Part shown: positions 25,997-34,173 of the stretch, piece after piece | How the letters are laid out: every line of letters starts with the position of its first letter | Numbering within the stretch: the stretch's first letter is position 1 | Source of the DNA: Streptomyces graminilatus | Lineage (GTDB): Bacteria > Actinomycetota > Actinomycetes > Streptomycetales > Streptomycetaceae | Direction: 5' to 3' | Length of the DNA stretch: 47,702 nt | Assembly: GCF_001418565.1 (NCBI RefSeq) | Contig: NZ_LIQQ01000144.1 | Location: 1-47,702 of the forward strand | Program-made: the position numbers and the translations under genes | Notes under the pieces: model-generated | What the model was told of the DNA's origin: nothing | What the model saw: only the letters and a program-made list of their open reading frames with translations | The model's database searches: none

Positions 25997-26857
25997 CTAC
26001 GGCAGTTGTGCCGCCCGTGCCTCGCGGTTCTCGCGCCGGTTGTCGCGGAAGTTGTTCACCCGGCGGGCCGTGGCGAACAGCGGGATCGTCGCCGCCATCA
26101 CGATCTGCAGCGCGCAGCCCGTCTGCAGCAGCACCTGGCCGCTCGGGGCGTCGAACGCCCACGCCGCCAGCATGCCCATGGCCGACACGATCCAGCAGAG
26201 CATCGCCACCGCGAGGACGCCCCGTGGCTTCGGGTACTCGACCCGGCTCACCATCAGCCACGCGGTACCGAGGACCGCCAGCAGTGTCGCCTCGAACGGC
26301 AGTTCGAGCAGCACGATCGAGACGACCGTGAGTGCGCCGAACGGCGAGGGCATGCCCTGGAACGTGCCGTCCTTCACGGTGACGCACGAGAAGCGGGCGA
26401 GCCGCAGCACCACCGTCAGCAGCACGACGATCGCGGCCACCGCCGCGACCCGCTCATGCGCGTCCCTCGCGACCATCCCGTACACCAGCACGAAATACGC
26501 CGGCGCCAGCCCGAAGCTGATCAGGTCGGAGAGGTTGTCCAGCTCGGCGCCCATGGGGGAGGAGCGCAGCTTGCGGGCGACCAGGCCGTCGAAGAGGTCG
26601 AAGACCGCCGCGCACAGCATCAGGATCACCGCGGTCGCCGCCGAGTGACGGGCCATGCCCGACTCGTCACTGCCGGTGAGGTGCGGGATCAGGATGCCGG
26701 TGGTGGTGAAGTACACGGCCATGAAGCCGCAGGTGGCGTTGCCGAGGGTGAGGGTGTCCGCTATCGACAGGCGAAGAGAGAGAGGCATCTCCTCCTCGTC
26801 GTCACCCACCTCGTCGGCCTCCGGAACCCACTGGGTCTCGGGATCAATCACGGTCAA
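25997..26857 (-). CDS. pssA: CDP-diacylglycerol--serine O-phosphatidyltransferase
   Basis: 286-aa integral membrane enzyme making phosphatidylserine from CDP-diacylglycerol and serine. The CDP-alcohol phosphatidyltransferase motif is intact: Asp-90, Gly-91, Ala-94, Arg-95, Gly-103, Asp-107, Asp-111 in the stretch from FDGLVARK to DNLSD. Several membrane helices follow. The start is a TTG at 26857, supported by AGGGG nine nt upstream, within the last codons of psd (14-nt overlap); a GTG at 26851 has poorer spacing. Works with Psd in the same operon. Confidence 0.94.
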   Translation of the reverse strand: MTVIDPETQWVPEADEVGDDEEEMPLSLRLSIADTLTLGNATCGFMAVYFTTTGILIPHLTGSDESGMARHSAATAVILMLCAAVFDLFDGLVARKLRSSPMGAELDNLSDLISFGLAPAYFVLVYGMVARDAHERVAAVAAIVVLLTVVLRLARFSCVTVKDGTFQGMPSPFGALTVVSIVLLELPFEATLLAVLGTAWLMVSRVEYPKPRGVLAVAMLCWIVSAMGMLAAWAFDAPSGQVLLQTGCALQIVMAATIPLFATARRVNNFRDNRRENREARAAQLP

Positions 26858-27500
26858 TGCGAGTCACCCCTGCCACTGTCTTCTGGCCGACCTCGACCGC
26901 GACCTCGACACCTTCGGGAAGGTAGATGTCGACGCGCGAGCCGAAGCGGATCAGGCCGATGCGGTCGCCCTGTTCGACCTTCGTGCCCTGCGGGACGTAC
27001 GGGACGATGCGGCGAGCGACCGCACCGGCGATCTGGATCATCTCGATGTCACCGAGCTCGGTGTCGAAGTGCCAGACAACTCTCTCGTTGTTCTCGCTCT
27101 CCTTGTTGAACGCCGGTACGAACCCACCCGGGATGTGCTCGACGGACGTCACCGTGCCGGAGAGGGGCGCGCGGTTGACGTGTACGTTGAGCGGGCTCAT
27201 GAAGATCGCGACGCGGGTGCGCCCGTCCTTCCACGGCATGATGCTCTGCACCACACCGTCGGCGGGGGAGATGACCCGGCCCTGGGTGATCTCGCGCTCG
27301 GGGTCGCGGAAGAACCACAGCATGCCCGCCGCCAGCGCGGTGGCGGGTACTGCCACGACCTTGGCGGCGCCGGACTTGCGCGCGCGTACCAGGCTGAGGG
27401 CTGCGGTGGCGACGGTCGGGAGGAGCCACGGCGATGCTCCGCGCGCCAGGCGTACGCCTGCCAGGCTGTCGCGAGGTGCAGAGGTTTGGCTGTGGGGCAT
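26844..27500 (-). CDS. psd: phosphatidylserine decarboxylase
   Basis: 218-aa short-form proenzyme that decarboxylates phosphatidylserine to phosphatidylethanolamine. Self-cleavage at Gly-Ser in RFGSRVDIYLPEG (near residue 187) would give the pyruvoyl alpha subunit. Other family segments are WFFRDPERE, SPADGVVQSI and IFMSPLNVHVNRAP. A hydrophobic stretch at about 34-58 probably anchors it. ATG 27500 follows AAGGTCATCC. It precedes and overlaps pssA. Confidence 0.95.
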   Translation of the reverse strand: MPHSQTSAPRDSLAGVRLARGASPWLLPTVATAALSLVRARKSGAAKVVAVPATALAAGMLWFFRDPEREITQGRVISPADGVVQSIMPWKDGRTRVAIFMSPLNVHVNRAPLSGTVTSVEHIPGGFVPAFNKESENNERVVWHFDTELGDIEMIQIAGAVARRIVPYVPQGTKVEQGDRIGLIRFGSRVDIYLPEGVEVAVEVGQKTVAGVTRIDRD

Positions 27501-27624
27501 GGATGACCTTCGTAGCGGACGATGCCGCGCTGTATCAGGGGACGGCGGCTTTCCGGCGATCGTAGCGGCTCGCGGCCACAACTGGGTAAGCCAGAAAGCC
27601 GAGTCGGCGGCTGAAGGGTGCTGA

Positions 27625-27659
27625 CGGGGTGTGACGTTGTTCTCGAACAAAACACCCCG
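27625..27659 (-). terminator. nested hairpin after mcd
   Basis: CGGGGTGT (27625-27632) with ACACCCCG (27652-27659), enclosing TTGTTC-TC-GAACAA (27637-27650). It lies 10 nt past the mcd stop and before psd, so it probably ends the EMC transcript. The inner GTTCTCGAAC could also be a protein site. Nothing else is clear in 27501-27624. Confidence 0.6.
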
Positions 27660-27669
27660 AAACGGAAAA

Positions 27670-28875
27670 TCAGCCCTGGAATCGATACTCTTCGAGCAGC
27701 CTTCGCCCGATGATCATTTTCTGGATCTCGGCGGTACCTTCGCCGATCAGCAGCATCGGGGCCTCTCGGTAGAGGCGCTCGATCTCGTACTCCTTGGAGA
27801 AGCCGTAGCCGCCGTGGATCCGGAAGGCGTCTTCCACGACCTCCTTGCAGTACTCGGAGGCGAGGTACTTCGCCATCCCTGCTTCGAGGTCGTTTCGCTC
27901 GCCGGAATCCTTTTTGCGTGCCGCGTTAACCATCATCGCATGGGCGGCCTCGACCTTGGTAGCCATCTCGGCCAGCTTGAACTGGATCGCCTGGTGCTGG
28001 GCGATCGGCTTGCCGAAAGTGTGCCGTTGCTGGGCGTACTGGACACCCAGTTCGAAGGCGCGCTGGGCGACCCCGCAGCCACGTGCCGCGACGTTGACCC
28101 GCCCAACCTCCACTCCGTCCATCATTTGGTAAAAACCTCGGCCGGTGGTGCCCCCGAGGACGCGATCGGCCGGAATCCGCAGTCCGTCCATGATGAGTTC
28201 GGTGGTGTCGACCCCCTTGTAACCCATCTTGTCGATCTTGCCCGGGATGGTGAGTCCGGGCCGCACCTCACCGAAGCCCGCCTCCTTCTCGACGAGGAAG
28301 GTGGTCATCGACTTGTGGGGCGCCGTCCCCTCGGGGTGTCCTTCGTCACTTCGTACGAGTACGGCGACCAAATTGGACGTTCCGCCGTTCGTCAGCCACA
28401 TCTTCTGGCCGTTGAGGACGTACTCGTCGCCGTCCCTGACCGCCTTGGAGGTGATGGCCGACACGTCCGAGCCGAGCCCCGGCTCCGACATCGAGAAGGC
28501 GCCGCGGACGTCGCCGGCCGCCATCCTCGGCAGGAAGTGGTCCTTCTGCTCCTGTGTACCGTGCTGCTTGAGCATGTACGCGACGATGAAGTGCGTGTTG
28601 ATGATCCCGGAGACGGACATCCAGCCACGCGCGATCTCCTCGACGCACAGCGCGTACGTCAGGAGCGACTCGCCGAGCCCGCCGTACTCCTCGGGGATCA
28701 TCAGGCCGAACAGGCCCAACTCCTTGAGGCCGTCGACGATCTGCTGCGGATACTCGTCGCGGTGCTCCAGCTCGGTCGCGACCGGGATGATCTCCTTGTC
28801 CACGAAGTCCCGCACCGTGGACAGGATCTCCCGCTGGATGTCGGTCAGACCGGCGGTCTGGGCGAGTCGCGCCAT
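27670..28875 (-). CDS. mcd: (2S)-methylsuccinyl-CoA dehydrogenase (acyl-CoA dehydrogenase family)
   Basis: 401-aa FAD enzyme oxidising methylsuccinyl-CoA to mesaconyl-CoA in the ethylmalonyl-CoA pathway. Acyl-CoA dehydrogenase hallmarks: SMSEPGLGSDVSAI, KMWLTNGGTSN, RVNVAARGCGVAQRAFE, the FAD segment QRHTFGKPIAQHQAIQ, and IGEGTAEIQ with the usual catalytic Glu position. The specific substrate is assigned from its place after mcl and mch in the cluster; a general acyl-CoA dehydrogenase role is the alternative. ATG 28875 is 2 nt after mch. Confidence 0.88.
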   Translation of the reverse strand: MARLAQTAGLTDIQREILSTVRDFVDKEIIPVATELEHRDEYPQQIVDGLKELGLFGLMIPEEYGGLGESLLTYALCVEEIARGWMSVSGIINTHFIVAYMLKQHGTQEQKDHFLPRMAAGDVRGAFSMSEPGLGSDVSAITSKAVRDGDEYVLNGQKMWLTNGGTSNLVAVLVRSDEGHPEGTAPHKSMTTFLVEKEAGFGEVRPGLTIPGKIDKMGYKGVDTTELIMDGLRIPADRVLGGTTGRGFYQMMDGVEVGRVNVAARGCGVAQRAFELGVQYAQQRHTFGKPIAQHQAIQFKLAEMATKVEAAHAMMVNAARKKDSGERNDLEAGMAKYLASEYCKEVVEDAFRIHGGYGFSKEYEIERLYREAPMLLIGEGTAEIQKMIIGRRLLEEYRFQG

Positions 28876-28877
28876 GG

Positions 28878-29390
28878 CTACTTCTCCTGCTCCCTGGGCT
28901 GGGGGCGGCCGGGCTGTTCGCCGCCGCGCTCCTTGATGTAGGTCTCGGTCGGCACCATCACCTTGCGGCGGAACACGCAGACCAGCGTGCCGTCCTGCTT
29001 GTAACCCCTGGTCTCCACGTACACGATCCCGCGGTCGTTCTTCGACCGGGAGGGCGTCTTGTCGAGGACCGTCGTCTCGCCGTAGACCGTGTCGCCGTGG
29101 AAGGTCGGCGCCACGTGCTTGAGCGACTCGACCTCCAGGTTCGCGATCGCCTTGCCCGACACGTCCGGCACGGACATGCCCAGGAGCAGGGAGTAGATGT
29201 AGTTCCCCACGACGACGTTCTTCCCGAAGTCGGTCGTGTTCTCCGCGTAGTTGGCGTCCATGTGGAGCGGGTGGTGGTTCATCGTCAGGAGACAGAAGAG
29301 GTGGTCGTCGTACTCCGTGACCGTCTTCCCGGGCCAGTGCTTGTAGACCGCCCCGACCTCGAACTCCTCGTAGGTGCGTCCGAACTGCAT
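28878..29390 (-). CDS. mch: mesaconyl-CoA hydratase (MaoC family)
   Basis: 170-aa hot-dog fold protein with the MaoC-type hydratase site in TEYDDHLFCLLTMNHHPLHMD (Asp and His). In the EMC pathway it hydrates mesaconyl-CoA to beta-methylmalyl-CoA, the substrate of the upstream mcl product. Also seen: VVVGNYIYSLLLGMS and PTFHGDTVYGETTVLD. The tail is charged (QPGRPQPREQEK). The start is 15 nt after the mcl stop. Substrate assigned from context. Confidence 0.87.
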   Translation of the reverse strand: MQFGRTYEEFEVGAVYKHWPGKTVTEYDDHLFCLLTMNHHPLHMDANYAENTTDFGKNVVVGNYIYSLLLGMSVPDVSGKAIANLEVESLKHVAPTFHGDTVYGETTVLDKTPSRSKNDRGIVYVETRGYKQDGTLVCVFRRKVMVPTETYIKERGGEQPGRPQPREQEK

Positions 29391-29405
29391 GGTGTTCAGG
29401 GCTCC

Positions 29406-30371
29406 TTAGTCGACGGGGGTCTCGAACTTGCTGGTGCGCCGCATACCCGCCGCCCGGCCCTTGCCCGAGATGACCAGCGCCATCTTGCGGCTGGCCTCGT
29501 CGATCATCTCGTCGCCGAGCATCGCGGAGCCCTTCCTGCCGCCGGCCTCTGACGTGCAGTAGTCGTAGGCGTCCAGGATCAGCTCGGCGTGGTCGAAGTC
29601 CTCCTGCGAGGGCGAGAAGATCTCGTTGGACGCCTCGACCTGGCCCGGGTGCAGCACCCACTTGCCGTCGAAGCCGAGGGCGGCGGCCCGCTGGGCGACC
29701 TCGCGGTAGCCGTCGACGTTGCGGATCTGGAGGTAGGGGCCGTCGATCGCCTGGAGGTTGTTGGCGCGGGCGGCCATCAGGATCTTCATCAGGATGTAGT
29801 GGTAGGCGTCCGCCGGGTAGCCGGGCGGCTGCTCGCCCACGACCAGTGACTTCATGTTGATCGACGCCATGAAGTCGGCAGGGCCGAAGATGATCGTCTC
29901 GACACGTTGACTGGCTTGAGCGATCGCATTGACGTTGTTGAGTCCCTGCGCGTTCTCGATCTGCGCCTCAATACCGATCTTGCCGACCTCGAAGCCCATC
30001 GTCTTCTCGATCTGCGTCAACAGCAGATCCAGGGCCACGACCTGCTGGGCGTCCTGCACCTTCGGCAGCATGACGCAGTCGAGGTTCTGGCCGGCCCCCT
30101 CGACGACCGTGACGACATCGCGGTACGTCCACTCGGTCGTCCAGTCGTTGACGCGCACGACCCTCGTCTTGCCCGTCCAGTCGCCCTCGTTGAGGAACTT
30201 GACGATGGTGTGCCGCGCCTCGGGCTTGGCGAGCGGGGCGCACGCGTCCTCCAGGTCCAGGAAGACCTGGTCGGCCGGCAGGCCCTGGGCCTTCTCCAGG
30301 AAGCGGGGGTTGCTCCCGGGGACCGCGAGACAGGAGCGGCGCGGACGCAGACGGTTGACGGGCGTGGTCAT
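29406..30371 (-). CDS. mcl: L-malyl-CoA/beta-methylmalyl-CoA lyase
   Basis: 321-aa CitE-superfamily lyase that splits beta-methylmalyl-CoA to propionyl-CoA and glyoxylate and can also work with malyl-CoA. Family segments: RRSCLAVPGSNPRFLEKA, QVFLDLEDACAPLAKPEAR, VVRVNDWTTEW, VMLPKVQD, KIGIEAQIENAQGL and IFGPADFMASI. ATG 30371 overlaps the ecm stop by 4 nt (ATGA), which fits coupled translation. Confidence 0.92.
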   Translation of the reverse strand: MTTPVNRLRPRRSCLAVPGSNPRFLEKAQGLPADQVFLDLEDACAPLAKPEARHTIVKFLNEGDWTGKTRVVRVNDWTTEWTYRDVVTVVEGAGQNLDCVMLPKVQDAQQVVALDLLLTQIEKTMGFEVGKIGIEAQIENAQGLNNVNAIAQASQRVETIIFGPADFMASINMKSLVVGEQPPGYPADAYHYILMKILMAARANNLQAIDGPYLQIRNVDGYREVAQRAAALGFDGKWVLHPGQVEASNEIFSPSQEDFDHAELILDAYDYCTSEAGGRKGSAMLGDEMIDEASRKMALVISGKGRAAGMRRTSKFETPVD

Positions 30372-32407
30372 GCGGGGACCTCCAGGGGGTCGAGCTTGTT
30401 CGCTTTCCGGATCTCGTCGACGATGCGGCCGATGATTCCGGTGATGTCGAAGTCCTTCGGGGTGAAGACCGCGGCCACGCCCGCAGCCCTGAGCTGTTCG
30501 GCGTCACCATGGGGGATGATCCCACCGGCGATCACCGGAATATCAGTGGCACCCGCCACACGGAGCCGGTCCATCACATCCGGCACGAGCTGGGCGTGCG
30601 AGCCGGACAGGATGGACAGGCCGACCGCGTGCACGTCCTCTTCGAGGGCCGCGTCCACGATCTGCTCCGGGGTGAGCCGGATGCCCTGGTAGACCACCTC
30701 GAATCCGGCGTCACGGGCCCGTACGGCGATCTGCTCGGCGCCGTTGGAGTGTCCGTCGAGCCCCGGCTTGCCCACCAGGAAGCGGAGATTGCCGACGCCC
30801 ATCTCCTTCGCGGTGTCCGCGACCCGGCGCCGGACCAGCGCCATCGCGGTGCCCTCCTCGGCGGTCACCGCGACCGGCGCGGACGAGACGCCGGTCGGTG
30901 CCCGGAACTCCCCGAACACCTCGCGCAGGGCCCCTGCCCACTCACCGGTCGTGACGCCGGCGCGGGCGCACTCCAGGGTGGCCTCCATGAGGTTGTCGGT
31001 GCCCTTCGCGGCCTCCTTCAGCCGCTCCAGCGCCTTGCAGGGGCGCGGGTGGTTGAACGGCGGCTGGTACCGCGTGTCGCGCCAGCCCCGCAGTGCCGTG
31101 GTCACCCGGGCCTCGACGGCCGGGTCGACGGTCTGGATCGCCGCGTCGAGGTCGGCCGTCAGCGGGTTCGGCTCGGTCGACTCGAAGATGTTGACGCCGA
31201 CGATCTTCTCTTCCCCGGACTCGATACGGGCCCGCCGCTCGGCGTGCGAGGCGACGAGATGCGACTTCAGGTAGCCCGACTCGACGGCGGCCATCGCGCC
31301 GCCCATCTCCTCGATGCGGCCCATCTCGGCGAGCGACTCCTCGACCAGCTCGGCCACCTTCGCCTCGACGACGTGCGACCCGGCGAAGATGTCCTCGTAC
31401 TCCAGCAGGTCGCTCTCGTAGGCGAGCACCTGCTGCATCCGCAGCGACCACTGCTGGTCCCAGGGCCGGGGCAGGCCCAGTGCCTCGTTCCACGCCGGGA
31501 GCTGCACGGCACGCGCGCGTGCGTCCTTCGACAGGGTCACCGCCAGCATTTCGAGCACGATCCGCTGGATGTTGTTCTCCGGCTGTGCCTCGGTCAGCCC
31601 GAGCGAGTTGACCTGCACGCCGTACCGGAAGCGCCGCTGCTTGGGGTTCTCGATGCCGTAGCGCTCGCGGGTGACCTGGTCCCAGATCCGGCCGAACGCC
31701 CGCATCTTGCACATCTCCTCGATGAACCGGACACCCGCGTTCACGAAGAACGAGATCCGGGCGACGACGTCACCGAACTTCTCGGCGGGCACCTGCCCCG
31801 AGTCCCGTACGGCGTCCAGCACCGCGATCGCCGTCGACATGGCGTACGCGATCTCCTGGACCGGGGTCGCCCCCGCCTCCTGGAGGTGGTAGCTGCAGAT
31901 GTTGATCGGGTTCCACTTCGGGATGTGGTTGACCGTGTAGCAGATCATGTCCGTCGTCAGCCGGAGCGAGGGTCCCGGGGGGAAGACGTGCGTCCCCCGG
32001 GACAGGTACTCCTTGACGATGTCGTTCTGGGTCGTCCCCTGGAGCGTGGTGATGTCGACACCCTGCTCCTCGGCGACGACCTGGTAGAGCGCCAGCAGCC
32101 ACATGGCGGTGGCGTTGATCGTCATCGAGGTGTTCATCTGGTCCAGGGGGATGTCCTGGAACAGCCGGCGCATGTCACCGAGGTGCGAGACGGGCACGCC
32201 GACCCGGCCGACCTCGCCACGGGCGAGGATGTGGTCGGGGTCGTACCCGGTCTGGGTCGGCAGGTCGAAGGCCACCGACAGACCTGTCTGGCCCTTGGCG
32301 AGGTTGCGCCGGTACAGCTCGTTGGACGCCTCGGCCGTGGAGTGACCGGCGTACGTGCGCATGAGCCACGGCCGGTCCCTGTCCTTGGGTGACTGACGCT
32401 CGTTCAT
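30368..32407 (-). CDS. ecm: ethylmalonyl-CoA mutase, B12-dependent
   Basis: 679-aa single-chain mutase with an N-terminal acyl-CoA barrel (about 1-500; AGHSTAEASNELYRRN, NTSMTINATAMW) and a C-terminal B12 domain (about 540-660) with the DxHxxG site at Asp-551, His-553 in PGLDGHSNG, then LSILSGSH and VIAGGIIP. It converts ethylmalonyl-CoA to methylsuccinyl-CoA. Formerly called MeaA. Neighbours ccr and mcl argue for ethylmalonyl-CoA, as opposed to methylmalonyl- or isobutyryl-CoA. Starts 9 nt after ccr. Confidence 0.93.
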   Translation of the reverse strand: MNERQSPKDRDRPWLMRTYAGHSTAEASNELYRRNLAKGQTGLSVAFDLPTQTGYDPDHILARGEVGRVGVPVSHLGDMRRLFQDIPLDQMNTSMTINATAMWLLALYQVVAEEQGVDITTLQGTTQNDIVKEYLSRGTHVFPPGPSLRLTTDMICYTVNHIPKWNPINICSYHLQEAGATPVQEIAYAMSTAIAVLDAVRDSGQVPAEKFGDVVARISFFVNAGVRFIEEMCKMRAFGRIWDQVTRERYGIENPKQRRFRYGVQVNSLGLTEAQPENNIQRIVLEMLAVTLSKDARARAVQLPAWNEALGLPRPWDQQWSLRMQQVLAYESDLLEYEDIFAGSHVVEAKVAELVEESLAEMGRIEEMGGAMAAVESGYLKSHLVASHAERRARIESGEEKIVGVNIFESTEPNPLTADLDAAIQTVDPAVEARVTTALRGWRDTRYQPPFNHPRPCKALERLKEAAKGTDNLMEATLECARAGVTTGEWAGALREVFGEFRAPTGVSSAPVAVTAEEGTAMALVRRRVADTAKEMGVGNLRFLVGKPGLDGHSNGAEQIAVRARDAGFEVVYQGIRLTPEQIVDAALEEDVHAVGLSILSGSHAQLVPDVMDRLRVAGATDIPVIAGGIIPHGDAEQLRAAGVAAVFTPKDFDITGIIGRIVDEIRKANKLDPLEVPA

Positions 32408-32416
32408 TCGCGCCTC

Positions 32417-33760
32417 TCAGATGTTGCGGAAGCGGTTGATGGCGTCGATGTGCTGGGCGCGCTTCTCCTCGTCGCGCACCCCGAGACCTTCCTCGGGGGC
32501 CAGGCACAGGACGCCGACCTTGCCCTGGTGGACGTTGCGGTGCACGTCGTGGGCGGCCTGCCCGGTCTCCTCCAGGGAGTACACCCTGGACAGCGTCGGG
32601 TGGATCTTGCCCTTGGCGACCAGCCGGTTGGCCTCCCAGGCCTCGCGGTAGTTGGCGAAGTGCGAGCCGATGATCCGCTTCAACGACATCCACAGGTACC
32701 GGTTGTCGTACTCGTGGTTGAAGCCCGAGGTGGAGGCGCAGGTGACGATCGTGCCGCCCTTGCGCGTGACGTAGACGGAGGCGCCGAAGGTCTCGCGGCC
32801 CGGGTGCTCGAAGACGATGTCGACGTCCTCGCCGCCGGTCAGCTCACGGATGCGCTTGCCGAACCGCTTCCACTCGCGCGGGTCCTGTTGGTGCTCGTCC
32901 GCCCAGAACCTGTAGCCCTCGGCGTTGCGGTCGATGATCGCCTCGGCGCCCATCGACCGGCAGATGTCCGCCTTCTGCTCGCTGGAGACGACACAGATGG
33001 GGTTGGCGCCGCCGGCCAGCGCGAACTGTGTGGCGTACGAGCCGAGCCCGCCGCTCGCGCCCCAGATGAGGACGTTGTCGCCCTGCTTCATCCCGGCGCC
33101 GTTGCGCGACACGAGCTGCCGGTACGCGGTGGAGTTGACCAGCCCGGGTGCGGCGGCCTCCTCCCAGCTCAGGTGGTCCGGCTTGGGCATCAGCTGGTTG
33201 GACTTGACGAGCGCGATCTCCGCCAGGCCGCCGAAGTTGGTCTCGAAGCCCCAGATGCGCTGCTCGGGGTCGAGCATCGTGTCGTTGTGCCCGTCCGACG
33301 ACTCCAGCTCCACGGACAGACAGTGCGCGACGACCTCGTCACCGGGCTTCCAGGCGTTGACACCGGGACCGGTGCGCAGGACGACGCCCGCGAGGTCGGA
33401 GCCGATGACGTGGTAGGGCAGGTCGTGCCGCTTGGTCAGCTCGCTGAGCCTGCCGTAGCGCTCCAGGAAGCCGAAGGTCGACAGCGGCTCGAAGATCGAC
33501 GTCCAGACCGAGTTGTAGTTGACCGAGGAGGCCATGACGGCCACCAGGGCCTCGCCCGGGCCGAGTTCAGGCACCGGGACGTCGTCCAGGTGGATCGACT
33601 TGCGGGGGTCCTTGTCGCGGGTGTCGAGGCCCGCGAACATGTCCGTCTCGTCCTTGTGCACGGTGATCGCACGGTACGACTCGGGAAGCGGCAGAGCGGC
33701 GATGTCGGCCGGAGTCGAGTCCGGCGACTGGATCGCGTCCAGGATGTCCTTAACGGTCAC
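32417..33760 (-). CDS. ccr: crotonyl-CoA carboxylase/reductase
   Basis: 447-aa medium-chain dehydrogenase family enzyme that reduces and carboxylates crotonyl-CoA to ethylmalonyl-CoA with NADPH. The GTG at 33760 gives MTVKDILDAIQ, as in the S. collinus enzyme of the same length. The nucleotide site GASGGLGSYATQ (about 234-245) is seen. Asn-83, Phe-172, Glu-173 and His-367 match the CO2-binding residues described for the Kitasatospora enzyme once a 2-residue numbering offset is applied (from memory). First gene of the ccr-ecm-mcl-mch-mcd run. Confidence 0.96.
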   Translation of the reverse strand: MTVKDILDAIQSPDSTPADIAALPLPESYRAITVHKDETDMFAGLDTRDKDPRKSIHLDDVPVPELGPGEALVAVMASSVNYNSVWTSIFEPLSTFGFLERYGRLSELTKRHDLPYHVIGSDLAGVVLRTGPGVNAWKPGDEVVAHCLSVELESSDGHNDTMLDPEQRIWGFETNFGGLAEIALVKSNQLMPKPDHLSWEEAAAPGLVNSTAYRQLVSRNGAGMKQGDNVLIWGASGGLGSYATQFALAGGANPICVVSSEQKADICRSMGAEAIIDRNAEGYRFWADEHQQDPREWKRFGKRIRELTGGEDVDIVFEHPGRETFGASVYVTRKGGTIVTCASTSGFNHEYDNRYLWMSLKRIIGSHFANYREAWEANRLVAKGKIHPTLSRVYSLEETGQAAHDVHRNVHQGKVGVLCLAPEEGLGVRDEEKRAQHIDAINRFRNI

Positions 33761-33989
33761 GGTGTTGCCTCCGGCGAATGGCGCCCCGAGGGAAGGACGC
33801 TGAGGGTTACGTCGGTGCTGCTGAGGGTTGGTGAGAGACGTGCCGTCGGTTCGGCGGGTGGTGCTTCGGCAGCGCGTGGTGGCGCGGGAGGTTGCCTGTG
33901 ACGCAGGCGTCCGGGCGCGCGAATCACGTGGATTGCGGGGACAGCCGACGTACGAAAGGTCTCTGCACGCCGGCCGCCCGGACACCTTC

Positions 33990-34018
33990 AAGGTATGGCA
34001 CCGCGTGTCAGGTGACAA
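33990..34018 (-). promoter_or_regulatory. candidate promoter of the ccr operon
   Basis: On the minus strand TTGTCA (34018-34013) is followed after 17 nt by TACCTT (33995-33990), giving a start near 33983 and a leader of about 220 nt before ccr. The leader (33761-33982) shows no open frame or riboswitch that I recognise. Confidence 0.5.
34006..34017. promoter_or_regulatory. palindrome over the ccr -35, candidate operator
   Basis: TGTCA-GG-TGACA, perfect 5-bp arms, covering most of the proposed -35 hexamer. A repressor bound here would block the promoter; the neighbouring TetR protein is the natural candidate. Confidence 0.5.
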
Positions 34019-34092
34019 GGCACTGGGTGCCAGAATCTGCACTCAGATGAAATCTTTACGCAACAAATGAGCGATGATCGATCAAAAGCTAC

Positions 34093-34108
34093 CGAGGAGT
34101 AGTCCTCG
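34093..34108. promoter_or_regulatory. inverted repeat CGAGGA-GTAG-TCCTCG
   Basis: Perfect 6-bp arms with a 4-nt centre, between the tetR terminator and the ccr promoter, in a locally AT-rich stretch. It may be a second regulator site; there is no direct support. Confidence 0.35.
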
Positions 34109-34121
34109 TGGGGCACGGAAA

Positions 34122-34150
34122 AGGCGGGCCTCGCTGTCCGCGACCCGCCT
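34122..34150 (-). terminator. terminator downstream of tetR
   Basis: AGGCGGG (34122-34128) and CCCGCCT (34144-34150), with inner TCGC/GCGA and a CC bulge. Read on the minus strand the stem is followed by TTTTCC, a reasonable T-run. It separates tetR from ccr. Confidence 0.7.
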
Positions 34151-34173
34151 CTTTCCTGGGATTCCCGAGTTCT

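Noticed and set aside
33761..33989. A B12 riboswitch in the ccr-ecm leader
   Set aside because: Considered because ecm needs B12, but I see no B12-box-like conserved core in the leader.
33761..34042. Upstream extension of the ccr frame by about 94 codons
   Set aside because: The known Ccr start (MTVKDILDAIQ) falls exactly at GTG 33760, and the extension contains the proposed promoter.
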